In this document: in pieces, positions 54,371 through 62,956 of the stretch
Layout: every line of letters begins with the position of its first letter
Position numbering within the stretch: position 1 is the stretch's first letter
From: Sphingomonas sp. Leaf343
GTDB taxonomy: Bacteria > Pseudomonadota > Alphaproteobacteria > Sphingomonadales > Sphingomonadaceae
Direction: 5' to 3'
NCBI RefSeq assembly: GCF_001423765.1
Contig: NZ_LMPG01000014.1
Span: 62,001 to 126,000, forward strand
DNA: 64,000 bases
The notes under the pieces: model-generated
What the model was told of the DNA's origin: nothing
The model's input: only the letters and a program-made list of their open reading frames with translations
Database searches by the model: none
Program-made: the position numbers and the translations under genes

Positions 54371-54760
54371 GCCAGAGGGTCTGTAAGCCGGGTTCTGTCC
54401 ACCCGCGCGAACGCGGGATAGGCGACCATTCCTCTACGACGACGCTTGCGCGCCGCCTCCAGCAATCAACCCGGACGACGAGCCGGAACGAGGCCCATAT
54501 GCCGTCCCTATTCGATCTTGCTCCCGGTGGGGTTTACCATGCCGCCTCCGTTACCGGACGCGCGGTGCGCTCTTGCCGCACCCTTTCACCCTTGCCCGCC
54601 CGAAGGCTTCGTCCCCGAAAGGATTAGGCGGTCTGCTCTCTGTGGCACTGTCCCTGGGGTCGCCCCCGCCGGGCGTTACCCGGCACCGTCGTTCCATGGA
54701 GCCCGGACTTTCCTCGCCTTCCCCCATAAAGGAGAAGCCGCGGCCGCCCGACCCTCTGGC
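54371..54760 (-). ncRNA. rnpB: RNase P RNA (bacterial type A)
   Basis: A 390-base RNA on the minus strand. The 5' end (at 54760) GCCAGAGGGTC pairs exactly with the 3' end GACCCTCTGGC (54371-54381), which is the P1 stem. Near the 5' end is the invariant GAGGAAAGTCCGGGCTCC (CR-I), and close to the 3' end are the conserved ACCCGGCTTACAG bases. It processes the 5' ends of tRNAs. It lies between the TonB-domain gene and the amidase gene, with its own transcript likely. Confidence 0.96.
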
Positions 54761-54772
54761 GCTGGCGCGGCC

Positions 54773-55462
54773 CTACGCGTCGCCCTGCGGTTTGGGAAGC
54801 AGCAATGCGAGCAGGATCATGCGACATTCCGCATCGATCTCTCCGTCGACCAGCTCCGGGCGGAACCGGCGCTGGAACGCCATGATCGCCGCCATGCGGT
54901 CCGACACGTCATACCCGAAGCGCTCCAGCGCGAGGCAGAAGCCGGCCTCCGTCCATTGCGGGTCGAGCAGGTTCTTCGTCGGACGCGGCAGGGCGAGGCG
55001 CAGGCGGGCGAGGCTGTGCCATGGGAACAGTTCGCCCGGATCGCGCTTGCGGGCGGGAGCGATGTCGGAATGGCCGACGACGTTGCCGCGCGTGATCCCG
55101 TGGCGCCGGACGATGTCGGCGACGAGCGGGATCAGCGCATCCATCTGTTCGTCCGGGAACGGTCGATAGCCCCAGTCGTGGCCCGGATTGACGATCTCGA
55201 TACCGATGCTGGCGTCGTTGCAGTCGTCCACCTCCCGCCAGTGCGAGCGGCCGGCATGCCAGGCGCGGTGCTCCTCGGCGACCATGCGCAGGATCGTCCC
55301 ATCCTCCGCCACCAGGTAATGGCAGGATACCTTCGCCGCCGGATCACGAAGCCGGTCGATCGCCGCCTCCGCGGTCTGCATCCCCGTATAATGCAGCACC
55401 AGCATCGAGATCGGCGCCGTGCGGTCGTCGTAATTGGGCGACGGCGTATCGATGATGGTCAA
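54773..55462 (-). CDS. N-acetylmuramoyl-L-alanine amidase (AmpD-type)
   Basis: A 229-residue zinc amidase of the amidase_2 fold that splits the bond between muramic acid and the stem peptide. Zinc-ligand and catalytic segments are MLVLHYTGM (first His), SIGIEIVNPGHDW and VVGHSDIAPARKRDPG (second His and Asp). The last ~60 residues resemble a peptidoglycan-binding domain (IMAFQRRFRPELVDGEIDAE). It has no clear signal peptide, as for cytoplasmic AmpD. The TTG at 55462 (MTIIDTPSPNYDDR) has GGAGC upstream and matches the family start better than any ATG. The longer frame to 55564 lacks family match. Confidence 0.85.
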   Translation of the reverse strand: MTIIDTPSPNYDDRTAPISMLVLHYTGMQTAEAAIDRLRDPAAKVSCHYLVAEDGTILRMVAEEHRAWHAGRSHWREVDDCNDASIGIEIVNPGHDWGYRPFPDEQMDALIPLVADIVRRHGITRGNVVGHSDIAPARKRDPGELFPWHSLARLRLALPRPTKNLLDPQWTEAGFCLALERFGYDVSDRMAAIMAFQRRFRPELVDGEIDAECRMILLALLLPKPQGDA

Positions 55463-55538
55463 AGGCTGCGCTCCCCGGATCGAGGACCAGCGTTGGCGCA
55501 AAGCGGGTTCGCGGGCAAGCCTTGGAGGTTGGTCAGTC

Positions 55539-56408
55539 CTACGCGTGCCGGTTCGTCTCGGCATGTTCGTAGAAGCCGCGGTACCGCATGCTGGGCACGA
55601 ACAGCCCGGTTTGGCCGATCACCGTCTCGCCCGCGCCCAGCACCAGCAACCCGCCGGGACGGAGCGCCGCGGCGAGGCTGGCGAAGACCTTCGCCTTGGC
55701 ACCGGCCGCGAGATAGAACAGGACGTTGCGGCACAGGATGACGTCGAACCGGCCGGCCGGCGGCGCATCGGTGACGAGGTTGGACTGGCGATACTGGACC
55801 AGCCGCGTCAACTCGGGCTTGGCGATCCAGTCCGCCCCGTCGCTGTCGAACCAACGCATCATCCGGCGCACGGGCAAGCCGCGCTGGATCTCGAACTGGT
55901 TGTAGCGACCGGTACGTGCGCGGGCCAACGCGGCCTCGGACACGTCGGTGGCGACCAGTTCCGGGCACGACGCGTCGCCCGCCGTCTCCGCGAACATCAT
56001 CGCCAGCGACAGGGCCTCCTGCCCGGTCGCGCAGCCGGCGCTCCAGATCCGGGCACGACGATCCGGCGCGATCGCGGTCACGGCTTCGGCGATGGCGTCG
56101 AACACCGGCTGGTCGCGGAAGAACGAACTCTCGCCATTGACGAGCGCGTCGATGATGCGATCGCCCAGCGCAGGGTCGCTACCATCCAGCAACGTATCGA
56201 CGAGCTGGTCGAGCGTCTCCATCTCGCGGTCGCGGAGCAGCGGCTTCAGCGCGACGTCGAGCCGCCACGCGCGGGAACTGGCGATCTGCTGGCCGGTGCG
56301 CGCCTCCAGCAGGCGCGCGAGCACCGTCAGCGTGCCGGCACTGGCCCCCGCGCCGCTGGCACCGGGATGCGCCGCCGGGTTGGCGACGGCGAGGTGGGAT
56401 TCGATCAT
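55539..56408 (-). CDS. cheR: chemotaxis protein methyltransferase
   Basis: A 289-residue CheR. It methylates glutamates of chemoreceptors using S-adenosylmethionine, raising their activity. The N-domain (LLEARTGQQIASSRAWRLDV) is followed by the methyltransferase core: RIWSAGCATGQEALSLAM, ELVATDVSEAALARARTGRY and DVILCRNVLFYL. The beta-subdomain segment is near FEIQRGLPVRRMMRWF. The start is ATG 56408 (MIESHLAVAN); it overlaps cheB by 4 bases. It is the last gene of the cheA-cheW-cheY-cheB-cheR unit. Confidence 0.93.
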   Translation of the reverse strand: MIESHLAVANPAAHPGASGAGASAGTLTVLARLLEARTGQQIASSRAWRLDVALKPLLRDREMETLDQLVDTLLDGSDPALGDRIIDALVNGESSFFRDQPVFDAIAEAVTAIAPDRRARIWSAGCATGQEALSLAMMFAETAGDASCPELVATDVSEAALARARTGRYNQFEIQRGLPVRRMMRWFDSDGADWIAKPELTRLVQYRQSNLVTDAPPAGRFDVILCRNVLFYLAAGAKAKVFASLAAALRPGGLLVLGAGETVIGQTGLFVPSMRYRGFYEHAETNRHA

Positions 56409-57505
56409 GCGCGACGCCTCGTACCGATCAGCTTGCCGATCTCGTCGGGAGGAAGGATGGCGTGGGCGATGCCCTGCGCCGCGATCGCGCCGGGCATGCC
56501 CCACACGACCGATGTGGATTGATCCTGCACCACGACGCAGCCGCCGGTATCTCGGACCCGGCGCGCGCCCTCCGCGCCGTCGCGGCCCATGCCGCTGAGC
56601 ACCACCGCCAGCAGGCGCGGGCCGTAGATCTCCGCCAGCGACGCGAACATCGGATCGACGGAGGGCATGCAGTGGCTGACGGCGGGCTCCGTCGACAGGC
56701 GCACGGCGGCCTGCCCGTCGCTGAGCGCAACGCAGCGCATATGGCCATCGCCCGGGGCGACGATGATGCGGCCGGGGCGGATTCGCAGCCGCTCGACCGC
56801 CACGTCGCAGGGCCGGTCGGCGAGGACCGCCAGTTGCGCCGCGAAATACGGCATGAAGGAGGCGGGCAGATGCTGCGTCACCAGGATCGGCAACTGGAAG
56901 CCGGGCGGGATCGCCTTCAGCAGGCGGCCGAGCGCGTGGATGCCGCCGGTGGAGGCTCCGATCGCGACGATATCGAAATCGTCGCCGATCGCCGCCCGGT
57001 TCGTCAGCGGAGGCGACGACGGCGCCGGGACGGGGGGCAGGCGCGTCGCAGGAGTGTCGAACAGGCGATGCAGCCGCTCCGCCAGCGCCGCGCCGAACCC
57101 CTTCGACATGCCGCTGGTCGTGGGCTTCTCCAGCGTGTCCGCCGCACCGAGGGCGAGAGCGCGTATCGTGTTGGCGGCCCCCTGTCCGGCGGAGGACGAC
57201 ACGACGACGATGCGGGCGTTCTTCGATGCGGCGAGCAGATCGGGCAGTGCCGTCAGGCCGTCGACGCCGGGCATCTGGATATCGAGCAGGATCACGTCGA
57301 CGGACTCGACCGCCAGAAAGGCTAGCGCCGCCGCCACCGTTCCCACCGCGCCGGCGACGACGAACCGCGGCCCCTGCGCGATCAGACCCTGTGCGATCAT
57401 ACCGCCGATCACGGCCCGTGCGACCACCGAATCGTCGACGATCAGGACGCGCCGGAGGCCGTCTTTCGCGACAACGGGCGCGACGCCGGGAAGCACGGTG
57501 GCCAT
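56405..57505 (-). CDS. cheB: chemotaxis methylesterase / response regulator
   Basis: A 366-residue CheB that removes methyl groups from receptors and deamidates glutamine sites when phosphorylated by CheA. The receiver domain (about residues 18-140) has RRVLIVDDSVVAR and the phospho-acceptor Asp75 in VILLDIQMPG. The esterase has GASTGGIHAL (Ser), VTQHLPASF (His) and LSGMGRDGAEGARR (Asp). The linker is Pro/Ser-rich. Length is normal. It follows cheY by 19 bases and overlaps cheR. Confidence 0.93.
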   Translation of the reverse strand: MATVLPGVAPVVAKDGLRRVLIVDDSVVARAVIGGMIAQGLIAQGPRFVVAGAVGTVAAALAFLAVESVDVILLDIQMPGVDGLTALPDLLAASKNARIVVVSSSAGQGAANTIRALALGAADTLEKPTTSGMSKGFGAALAERLHRLFDTPATRLPPVPAPSSPPLTNRAAIGDDFDIVAIGASTGGIHALGRLLKAIPPGFQLPILVTQHLPASFMPYFAAQLAVLADRPCDVAVERLRIRPGRIIVAPGDGHMRCVALSDGQAAVRLSTEPAVSHCMPSVDPMFASLAEIYGPRLLAVVLSGMGRDGAEGARRVRDTGGCVVVQDQSTSVVWGMPGAIAAQGIAHAILPPDEIGKLIGTRRRA

Positions 57506-57524
57506 GACGGTCGCGCCGACGGAT

Positions 57525-57890
57525 TCAGGCGAGGCCGACGATCTGCAGCTTGCTTTCGATCGTGTCGCGATCGAACGGCTTCATGACATATTCGTCGGCG
57601 CCGGCCTCGATCGCGGCGCGGATATACGCCATGCCGTTCTCGGTCGTGCAGAACACGACCTTGGGGCGGGTCGGCACGTTCGATTCGCGCAGCGCCCGGA
57701 GGAAATCCATGCCGCTCATCACCGGCATGTTCCAGTCGAGCAGGACGACGTCGGGCGGCGATGCGGTGCACGCATCCAGCGCCTCGCGGCCATCGCACGC
57801 TTCGCTGACCTGAAAGTCGAGCGTTTCGAGGATATGGCGCGCGACCTTCCGGATCACCTTGGAATCGTCGACAACTAGACAGGTCTTCAT
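57525..57890 (-). CDS. cheY: chemotaxis response regulator, CheY-type
   Basis: A 121-residue single-domain receiver. The acidic pair Asp8-Asp9 is in LVVDDSKVIRK, the phospho-acceptor Asp52 in VVLLDWNMPVMSG, Thr82/Thr83 in FCTTENG and Lys104 in YVMKPFD. All residues needed for phosphotransfer are intact. It lies in the che unit between cheW and cheB. In CheY-type flagellar control it would bind the motor, but no flagellar gene is in the window. It may serve twitching or another output, which cannot be told here. Confidence 0.9.
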   Translation of the reverse strand: MKTCLVVDDSKVIRKVARHILETLDFQVSEACDGREALDACTASPPDVVLLDWNMPVMSGMDFLRALRESNVPTRPKVVFCTTENGMAYIRAAIEAGADEYVMKPFDRDTIESKLQIVGLA

Positions 57891-57981
57891 GGGAAATGGG
57901 CCTTCCGCAAACTCGAAGATCGGTATGACAGCAAAGCGTAATCGTCGGCTTAATCGCGCGTGAGTACGCCGTTAGGAACTT

Positions 57982-58404
57982 TCAGGCGGCGATCGGCATC
58001 GGCACCAGCCGGATGAGGTCGATCACGAGCAGCGGCTCGCCGTCGCGTTCGATCACCCCCGCCGCGCAGCTTGCCCAGCCGCGATCGAGGGCCATGCCGG
58101 ACGACAGCTGCGTCCGGTCGAACGGCGCGACATCCTCCAGCGCATCGACGAGGAAGGCGTAATGGTGGCCGTCGAAACAGGCGATCACCGCCCGGCCCGG
58201 CGTTCCCGCCGCGCCATGACCCAGGGCCGCCTGCGTATCGATGACCGTCACCACGCGGCTGCGCAGCGCAGCCAGACCGCGCACGACGCCGGACGCGCGA
58301 GGTACCGCCACGACCTGGCCGATATCGACGACGGAGGCGACCTGATCGGCATCGATGGCGATGGCGCGGCCGGCGACGTGCGCGATCAGGAACAACTCGC
58401 TCAT
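57982..58404 (-). CDS. cheW: chemotaxis coupling protein CheW
   Basis: A 140-residue CheW. It couples receptors to CheA in the signalling array at the membrane. It starts MSELFLIAHVAGRAIAIDAD, and the beta-barrel segments VVAVPRASGVVRGLAALRS and VTVIDTQAAL are the conserved core. It is slightly shorter than the E. coli protein. The stop of cheA overlaps its start as ATGA (58401-58404). The gap to cheY (91 bases) has no clear signal. Confidence 0.88.
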   Translation of the reverse strand: MSELFLIAHVAGRAIAIDADQVASVVDIGQVVAVPRASGVVRGLAALRSRVVTVIDTQAALGHGAAGTPGRAVIACFDGHHYAFLVDALEDVAPFDRTQLSSGMALDRGWASCAAGVIERDGEPLLVIDLIRLVPMPIAA

Positions 58405-60752
58405 GCCGCATTCCTCTTGCTGCCGCCGAAGCGATTCATTCGCGCTTCCAGCGCCGCGATCAGTGCGGTGCGATCATATCGATAGATGCTGTCGCTGCCC
58501 GGAGTCGCCGCGACCTGACGGCGCAACGTCAGGACGGTGTCCGCCGCGACATCGGGCGGGCCATCGTCCATCGCCAGCGTCACGGTGCCCGGCGTGGCCG
58601 GCCCGCCCGGCGACCATGGCGCGCAACGATAGCCGGATGCCTCCAGCACCGGTCGCAGGAACGTCTCCATCCAGCCGCTGCCGTCGCAGCGCAGCAGGCA
58701 GAGCGGCCGTTCGCTGCTGACCGGGGCCTCGCCTGCGAACAGCGCGTGCGGATCGATCACTTCGATCTGCTCGCCGTCGATCACGGCGACGCCGACGATT
58801 CCCGGACGGTCCCGGGCCGGCGCGATAGCGATCGGCAAGGTCACGATCTCGTGCGGTTCGGCGATGGCGTAACCGATCTCGGCGAAGCCATCGGTCAGGC
58901 GCAGCACGGCGACGCCCTCTCCGCCGGCCGGTTCGGCGACGGCGATCAGGGGGATGACCCCGCCCTCGACAGTCAGATGCCGGCGGCCGCCGGTCGTCCG
59001 GATCATCGCCGCCGGCGCGGTTTCGACGCGGTCGACCACGCCCAGCGCAATGGCCCGTCGCGCACCGTCGAGATCGTCGAACAGCAACGCGGTCACGCCG
59101 GTTTCCTCGGCGACCTGGGCCTCGTCGGCGGTATCGCCCATCGTCGGCGCGAATCGCAGTCCGGCGACGGCGGCGATGCCGCCGCTGTCGAGCAGCAGCA
59201 GCGGCAGGCCACTGTCGGGCAGGGTCTGGCCGGCATAGAGGCCGCTGGCCATCACGGCGGGCGCGGCGGGCTTCACCACCAGTTCCTCGGTGTCGAGCAC
59301 CGCATCGATCGCCATCGCGAAATTGCCTTCGCGCGTGGCCATGATGACGAGGACGCGGGGGTCCTCGGTCGGGATGTCGAGCAGATCGCCCAGCGCGACG
59401 AGCGGCAGTCGCTGGCCGCGGACGGTGGCGACGCGCGAATCACCCAGCGGGTCGATGCGGACGGCACCGCCGTTCAGCGACACGATCTCCTCCACCGACT
59501 GGCGCGGCAGGGCGAACCGCTGCGCGCCGACCGCGACGATGATCGTCGGGATGATCGTCAGCGTCAGCGGCACCTGCAGCGTGATGACCAGCCCGCGCCC
59601 CGGCATGTTGCGCAGCGCGATGCGACCGCCGATCTGCTCGATATTGGCGCGCACCACGTCCATGCCGACGCCGCGACCGGATGTCGCGCTGACGGTGTCG
59701 CGGCTCGACAGGCCGGGGCAATAGATCAGCTCCAGCCGCTGCACATCATCCATCCGCGACACATCGGCTTCGGTGTGGAGGCCGCTGCGAACCGCCTTGG
59801 CGACGACGCGGTCGACATCGATGCCGCGGCCGTCGTCGGCGATCTCGATCAGGATGCGGTTGCCGGACTGGCGGGCGGACACGACCAGCCGGCCATTCTC
59901 CTTCTTGCCCGCCGCGCGCCGCTCGTTCGGCATTTCGATCCCGTGATCGACCGAGTTGCGGATGATGTGGACCAGCGGATCGCGCAGCAATTCGATCATC
60001 TCGCGATCGAGTTCGACGTCCGAACCCTCGATCGCCAGCGCCACCTGCTTGCCCAGCGGCGTGGCGGTGTCGCGAACCATGCGCGGGATCGCGGAGAACA
60101 GCGCCTCGATCCGCTGCATGCGGGTGCGCGTGATCGTGTCGCGCATTTCGGCAACGGTCAGCGACAGGCGTTCGAGCGCGCCCTCGACCCGCGGGTCGGG
60201 CGCGGCATCGCGCAGGCGGCGGGCGAGTTCGTTCCGCGCCAGCACCATTTCCGACATGCCCGCCATCATCCGGTCGAGCAATTCGACACCCAGCCGGACG
60301 CTGCGATTCGCCACCCGCGACTGCGGCGTACCGGTGGTCGTCTGTCCCTCGACAGGGGCGGGCGTGGCGGGCTTGACCGGTGCGGCATCCTCCGCCAGCG
60401 CGGCGATCAGCAGATCCTCGGTCGTGTCGTCCAGCGGTATGCCGGCGGCGATCGCCTCGGTCAGTTCGCCGATTCGATCGACGATCGCGAGGACGGCGTT
60501 GACGAGCGCGGTGTCCGGCGTGCGATGACCGTCGCGGACGGCGGCGAGCACGTCTTCCGCCGAATGGGCGAGCTTGCCGAGACGCGGCAGATCGAGGAAG
60601 CCGCAACTGCCCTTCACGGTGTGGACGAAGCGGAAGATCGCGTCCAGCCGGGCGCGGTCGGCGGGCTGCGCTTCCCACAGCACGATCTCGCCCGAGAGCG
60701 CTTCCAGCGTCTCGCGCGTCTCGGCGATGAATTCTTGCAGCAGGTCGTCCAT
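58401..60752 (-). CDS. cheA: chemotaxis sensor histidine kinase CheA
   Basis: A 783-residue CheA that autophosphorylates on His and passes phosphate to CheY and CheB. P1 has His44 in RFVHTVKGSCGFL. The CheY-binding P2 part is short and Pro/Ala-rich. P3 follows (LDRMMAGMSEMVLARNELAR). The kinase P4 has LVHIIRNSVDHGIEMPNE (N box), IADDGRGID and ATSGRGVGMDVV. P5 has CheW-like segments, and the ~280-residue C-terminal part seems to hold a second CheW-like domain (TVEGGVIPLIAVAEPAGGEG). It is longer than E. coli CheA (654). A CCGGGGT hairpin (60760-60780) precedes the gene. Confidence 0.93.
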   Translation of the reverse strand: MDDLLQEFIAETRETLEALSGEIVLWEAQPADRARLDAIFRFVHTVKGSCGFLDLPRLGKLAHSAEDVLAAVRDGHRTPDTALVNAVLAIVDRIGELTEAIAAGIPLDDTTEDLLIAALAEDAAPVKPATPAPVEGQTTTGTPQSRVANRSVRLGVELLDRMMAGMSEMVLARNELARRLRDAAPDPRVEGALERLSLTVAEMRDTITRTRMQRIEALFSAIPRMVRDTATPLGKQVALAIEGSDVELDREMIELLRDPLVHIIRNSVDHGIEMPNERRAAGKKENGRLVVSARQSGNRILIEIADDGRGIDVDRVVAKAVRSGLHTEADVSRMDDVQRLELIYCPGLSSRDTVSATSGRGVGMDVVRANIEQIGGRIALRNMPGRGLVITLQVPLTLTIIPTIIVAVGAQRFALPRQSVEEIVSLNGGAVRIDPLGDSRVATVRGQRLPLVALGDLLDIPTEDPRVLVIMATREGNFAMAIDAVLDTEELVVKPAAPAVMASGLYAGQTLPDSGLPLLLLDSGGIAAVAGLRFAPTMGDTADEAQVAEETGVTALLFDDLDGARRAIALGVVDRVETAPAAMIRTTGGRRHLTVEGGVIPLIAVAEPAGGEGVAVLRLTDGFAEIGYAIAEPHEIVTLPIAIAPARDRPGIVGVAVIDGEQIEVIDPHALFAGEAPVSSERPLCLLRCDGSGWMETFLRPVLEASGYRCAPWSPGGPATPGTVTLAMDDGPPDVAADTVLTLRRQVAATPGSDSIYRYDRTALIAALEARMNRFGGSKRNAA

Positions 60753-60842
60753 GAGGCTCCCGGGGTTTGCTCGACCCCGGTGTGCCCGAAATGCGTTAAT
60801 ACGGACTTTACCCGGCGTTAGGTCGCCGTTCGGGTCCGGGCG

Positions 60843-61487
60843 TCAGCGCGCCCGCATCGCCGCGCCGAAGATCATGACGTTCTCCGCCGGCTCCGACACC
60901 AGCACCGCGCCGCCCGCTTCGTGCGCCAGCGTATTGACGAGGAACGCGGCGGCGGTGCGCGCCGCGACGGGTTGCTCGCCCGCCCCGTCGGTCAGCATCC
61001 GCCGCAGTTCGGGGTCGAGGATGATGCGTAGGCCCTCGATCTTCACGACGATCTCCAGCTGCCCGGCATTCTCCTCCGCCCCGACATCCAGCGTGCCGCC
61101 GCGGACCAGCGCTTCGTTGGCGATCAGCGACAGGTTGAGCAGGACCTTCACGGCCGGTTTCGGCATCGTGTCGAGATCGACCATCCAGCCGAGCGTGGTG
61201 CGCTTGGCGTCGCTCAACAGCCCCTCGATCGCGTTCTTCGCCTCGCGCGGGTCGACCGCATCGCCGAAACCGCCGGCCGCGCCGAACGCCAGCCGGAAGA
61301 ACTTCAGCTTGTTCGCGGAGGTGCGCGCGCTTTCCGCCAGCAATTCCATGCAGCGTTCGCGCATCGCCGGATCGGTCTCGTCCGCGAGCAGCTCCAGCCC
61401 GTTGTTGAGCGCGCCTACCGGCGACAGCAGGTCGTGGCACAGGCGCGAACAGAGCAGGCTCGCAAAGTCGACAGGGCTGATGGTCAT
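60843..61487 (-). CDS. chpT: ChpT-type histidine phosphotransferase
   Basis: A 214-residue dimeric phosphotransferase with the ChpT fold, known in Caulobacter to relay phosphate from CckA to CtrA and CpdR and thereby control the cell cycle. The phosphorylated His18 lies in LCSRLCHDLLSPVGALNNG. The rest shows the degenerate ATPase-like domain (LLNLSLIANEALVRGG, LRIILDPELRRMLTD) without the ATP-binding glycines. The ATG at 61487 (MTISPVDFAS) is chosen. It is separated from cheA by about 90 bases and is probably its own unit. Confidence 0.88.
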   Translation of the reverse strand: MTISPVDFASLLCSRLCHDLLSPVGALNNGLELLADETDPAMRERCMELLAESARTSANKLKFFRLAFGAAGGFGDAVDPREAKNAIEGLLSDAKRTTLGWMVDLDTMPKPAVKVLLNLSLIANEALVRGGTLDVGAEENAGQLEIVVKIEGLRIILDPELRRMLTDGAGEQPVAARTAAAFLVNTLAHEAGGAVLVSEPAENVMIFGAAMRAR

Positions 61488-61497
61488 ACTGTCTTCC

Positions 61498-61932
61498 CTA
61501 GTTATTACGACCCCTGATGCCGTCCCGCGACGTGACGCGCAAGGCGACAGGCGTGAAACGGTCGTGCACCGGGCCATCGGGGCCGGCCCGCCACGCCGTG
61601 ACGACTCCGCCTGCGGCGATCAGCCACAGCGATCCGTCCGGCGCGGCATCGGCGGCATCCTGTCGCGACGGAGCGGCGATACCCGTGGGGTGCGAATGGT
61701 AGTGACCGACGATGGCCGCGCCGCCCGTCCGCGCGGCGCGGTGCGCGGCGAGCAGCTGGGCAGGATCGATCTCGAACCGGATCGCGGGATCGGCAGCGAC
61801 GTTGCGACAGGATCGTACGCCCGCGACGCACGCCGGCTCGCCGAGCAGCAGCCCGCAGACCTCCCGATCGGGCGAGACGATCGTTTCGGCAACGATTCGA
61901 TCCAGTATCTCGCTTGAAATCCGGACCTCCAT
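61498..61932 (-). CDS. M67-family (JAB1/MPN, JAMM) metallopeptidase
   Basis: A 144-residue JAMM protein. The motif is complete: Glu24 in REVCGLLLGE, then HSHPTGIAAPSRQDAADA with His79, His81 and Asp92. Related bacterial proteins remove ubiquitin-like or sulfur-carrier C-terminal tags, or process cysteine biosynthesis carriers. No ThiS/MoaD-like gene is nearby to support such a role. The ATG at 61932 (MEVRISSEIL) lies 17 bases from the divergent rluD-type gene. It is co-directional with chpT, 10 bases upstream. Confidence 0.85.
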   Translation of the reverse strand: MEVRISSEILDRIVAETIVSPDREVCGLLLGEPACVAGVRSCRNVAADPAIRFEIDPAQLLAAHRAARTGGAAIVGHYHSHPTGIAAPSRQDAADAAPDGSLWLIAAGGVVTAWRAGPDGPVHDRFTPVALRVTSRDGIRGRNN

Positions 61933-61949
61933 CCATATCTCGCTACGAC

Positions 61950-62897
61950 ATGAACCGGGGGGTTTCCATCATCGAAGCGAGGATCGCACCGGCGGCGGAT
62001 GGCTGGCGGCTGGATCGCGCGCTGGCCGACGCGGTGCCGACGCTGTCGCGGGAGCGGCTGAAGGTGCTGATCGCCGGGGGATCGGTGTCCCACGAAGGAT
62101 TGCTGGCGCGCGATCCGGCGAAACGGGCGAGCGCGGGGGCGCTGTTCGCGGTGGCGGTCCCCGACCCGACGCCGGCGCATAACGAGGCCCAGGATATTCC
62201 GCTCGTCGTCGCATACGAGGACGAGCATCTGATCGTCGTCGACAAGCCCGCCGGGCTGGTCGTCCACCCCGCGGCGGGCAACCTCGACGGCACGCTAGTC
62301 AACGCGCTGCTGCATCATTGTCACGGATCGCTGTCGGGCATCGGCGGCGTGGCGCGACCGGGGATCGTCCACCGGATCGACAAGGACACGTCCGGCCTGA
62401 TGATCGCCGCCAAGACCGATCGCGCGCATGAGGGGCTGGCGAAACAGTTCGCCGACCACAGCATCGACCGGCGGTATCGCGCGATCACCGGCGGCATTCC
62501 GCGCCCGGCGGCGGGGACGGTCGATGCCCCGCTCGCGCGCAGTCCGCAGAACCGCAAGAAGATCGCGATCGTCGCGGGCGGCAAGCGCGCAGTGACGCAC
62601 TATACGACGATGGAGCCGCTCAACGGCGCGGCTCTGGTCGAATGCCGGCTGGAAACGGGGCGGACGCATCAGGTGCGCGTGCACATGGCGTCGATCGGCC
62701 ACGCGCTGCTCGGCGACCCCGTCTACGGCAAGGGCAAGGGCACGATTCGCGCCCTGCTGGAAACGCTGGGGTTCCAGCGGCAGGCCTTGCACGCCGCGCA
62801 CCTGGGGTTCATCCATCCGATCAGCCGTTCGAGACTGGCGTTCGACAGCGCCATGCCGCCCGACATGCAGGAACTGTTCACCCGGCTCCACGTATAG
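61950..62897 (+). CDS. rluD: RluA-family pseudouridine synthase (RluD-like)
   Basis: A 315-residue pseudouridine synthase that modifies uridines, for RluD those of helix 69 in 23S rRNA. An S4-like domain covers residues ~15-65 (LDRALADAVPTLSRERLKVL). The catalytic domain has LIVVDKPAGLVVHPAAGN, GIVHRIDKDTSGLMIAAK (catalytic Asp144) and ECRLETGRTHQVRVHM. The ATG at 61950 (MNRGVSIIEA) is chosen. It is divergent from the M67 gene and upstream of rpoH. RluC is an alternative, but the helical S4-linker fits RluD. Confidence 0.87.
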   Translation: MNRGVSIIEARIAPAADGWRLDRALADAVPTLSRERLKVLIAGGSVSHEGLLARDPAKRASAGALFAVAVPDPTPAHNEAQDIPLVVAYEDEHLIVVDKPAGLVVHPAAGNLDGTLVNALLHHCHGSLSGIGGVARPGIVHRIDKDTSGLMIAAKTDRAHEGLAKQFADHSIDRRYRAITGGIPRPAAGTVDAPLARSPQNRKKIAIVAGGKRAVTHYTTMEPLNGAALVECRLETGRTHQVRVHMASIGHALLGDPVYGKGKGTIRALLETLGFQRQALHAAHLGFIHPISRSRLAFDSAMPPDMQELFTRLHV

Positions 62898-62956
62898 ACC
62901 AGACGTTTCACGCTGCGGCGCGGCGGACACGTCCTTCGACGAAAGGGAATGCAATC

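Noticed and set aside
58746..60821. Open frame of about 690 codons opposite cheA
   Set aside because: It has no recognisable domain, only Arg/Asp/Gly-rich sequence, while the opposite strand carries all CheA motifs.
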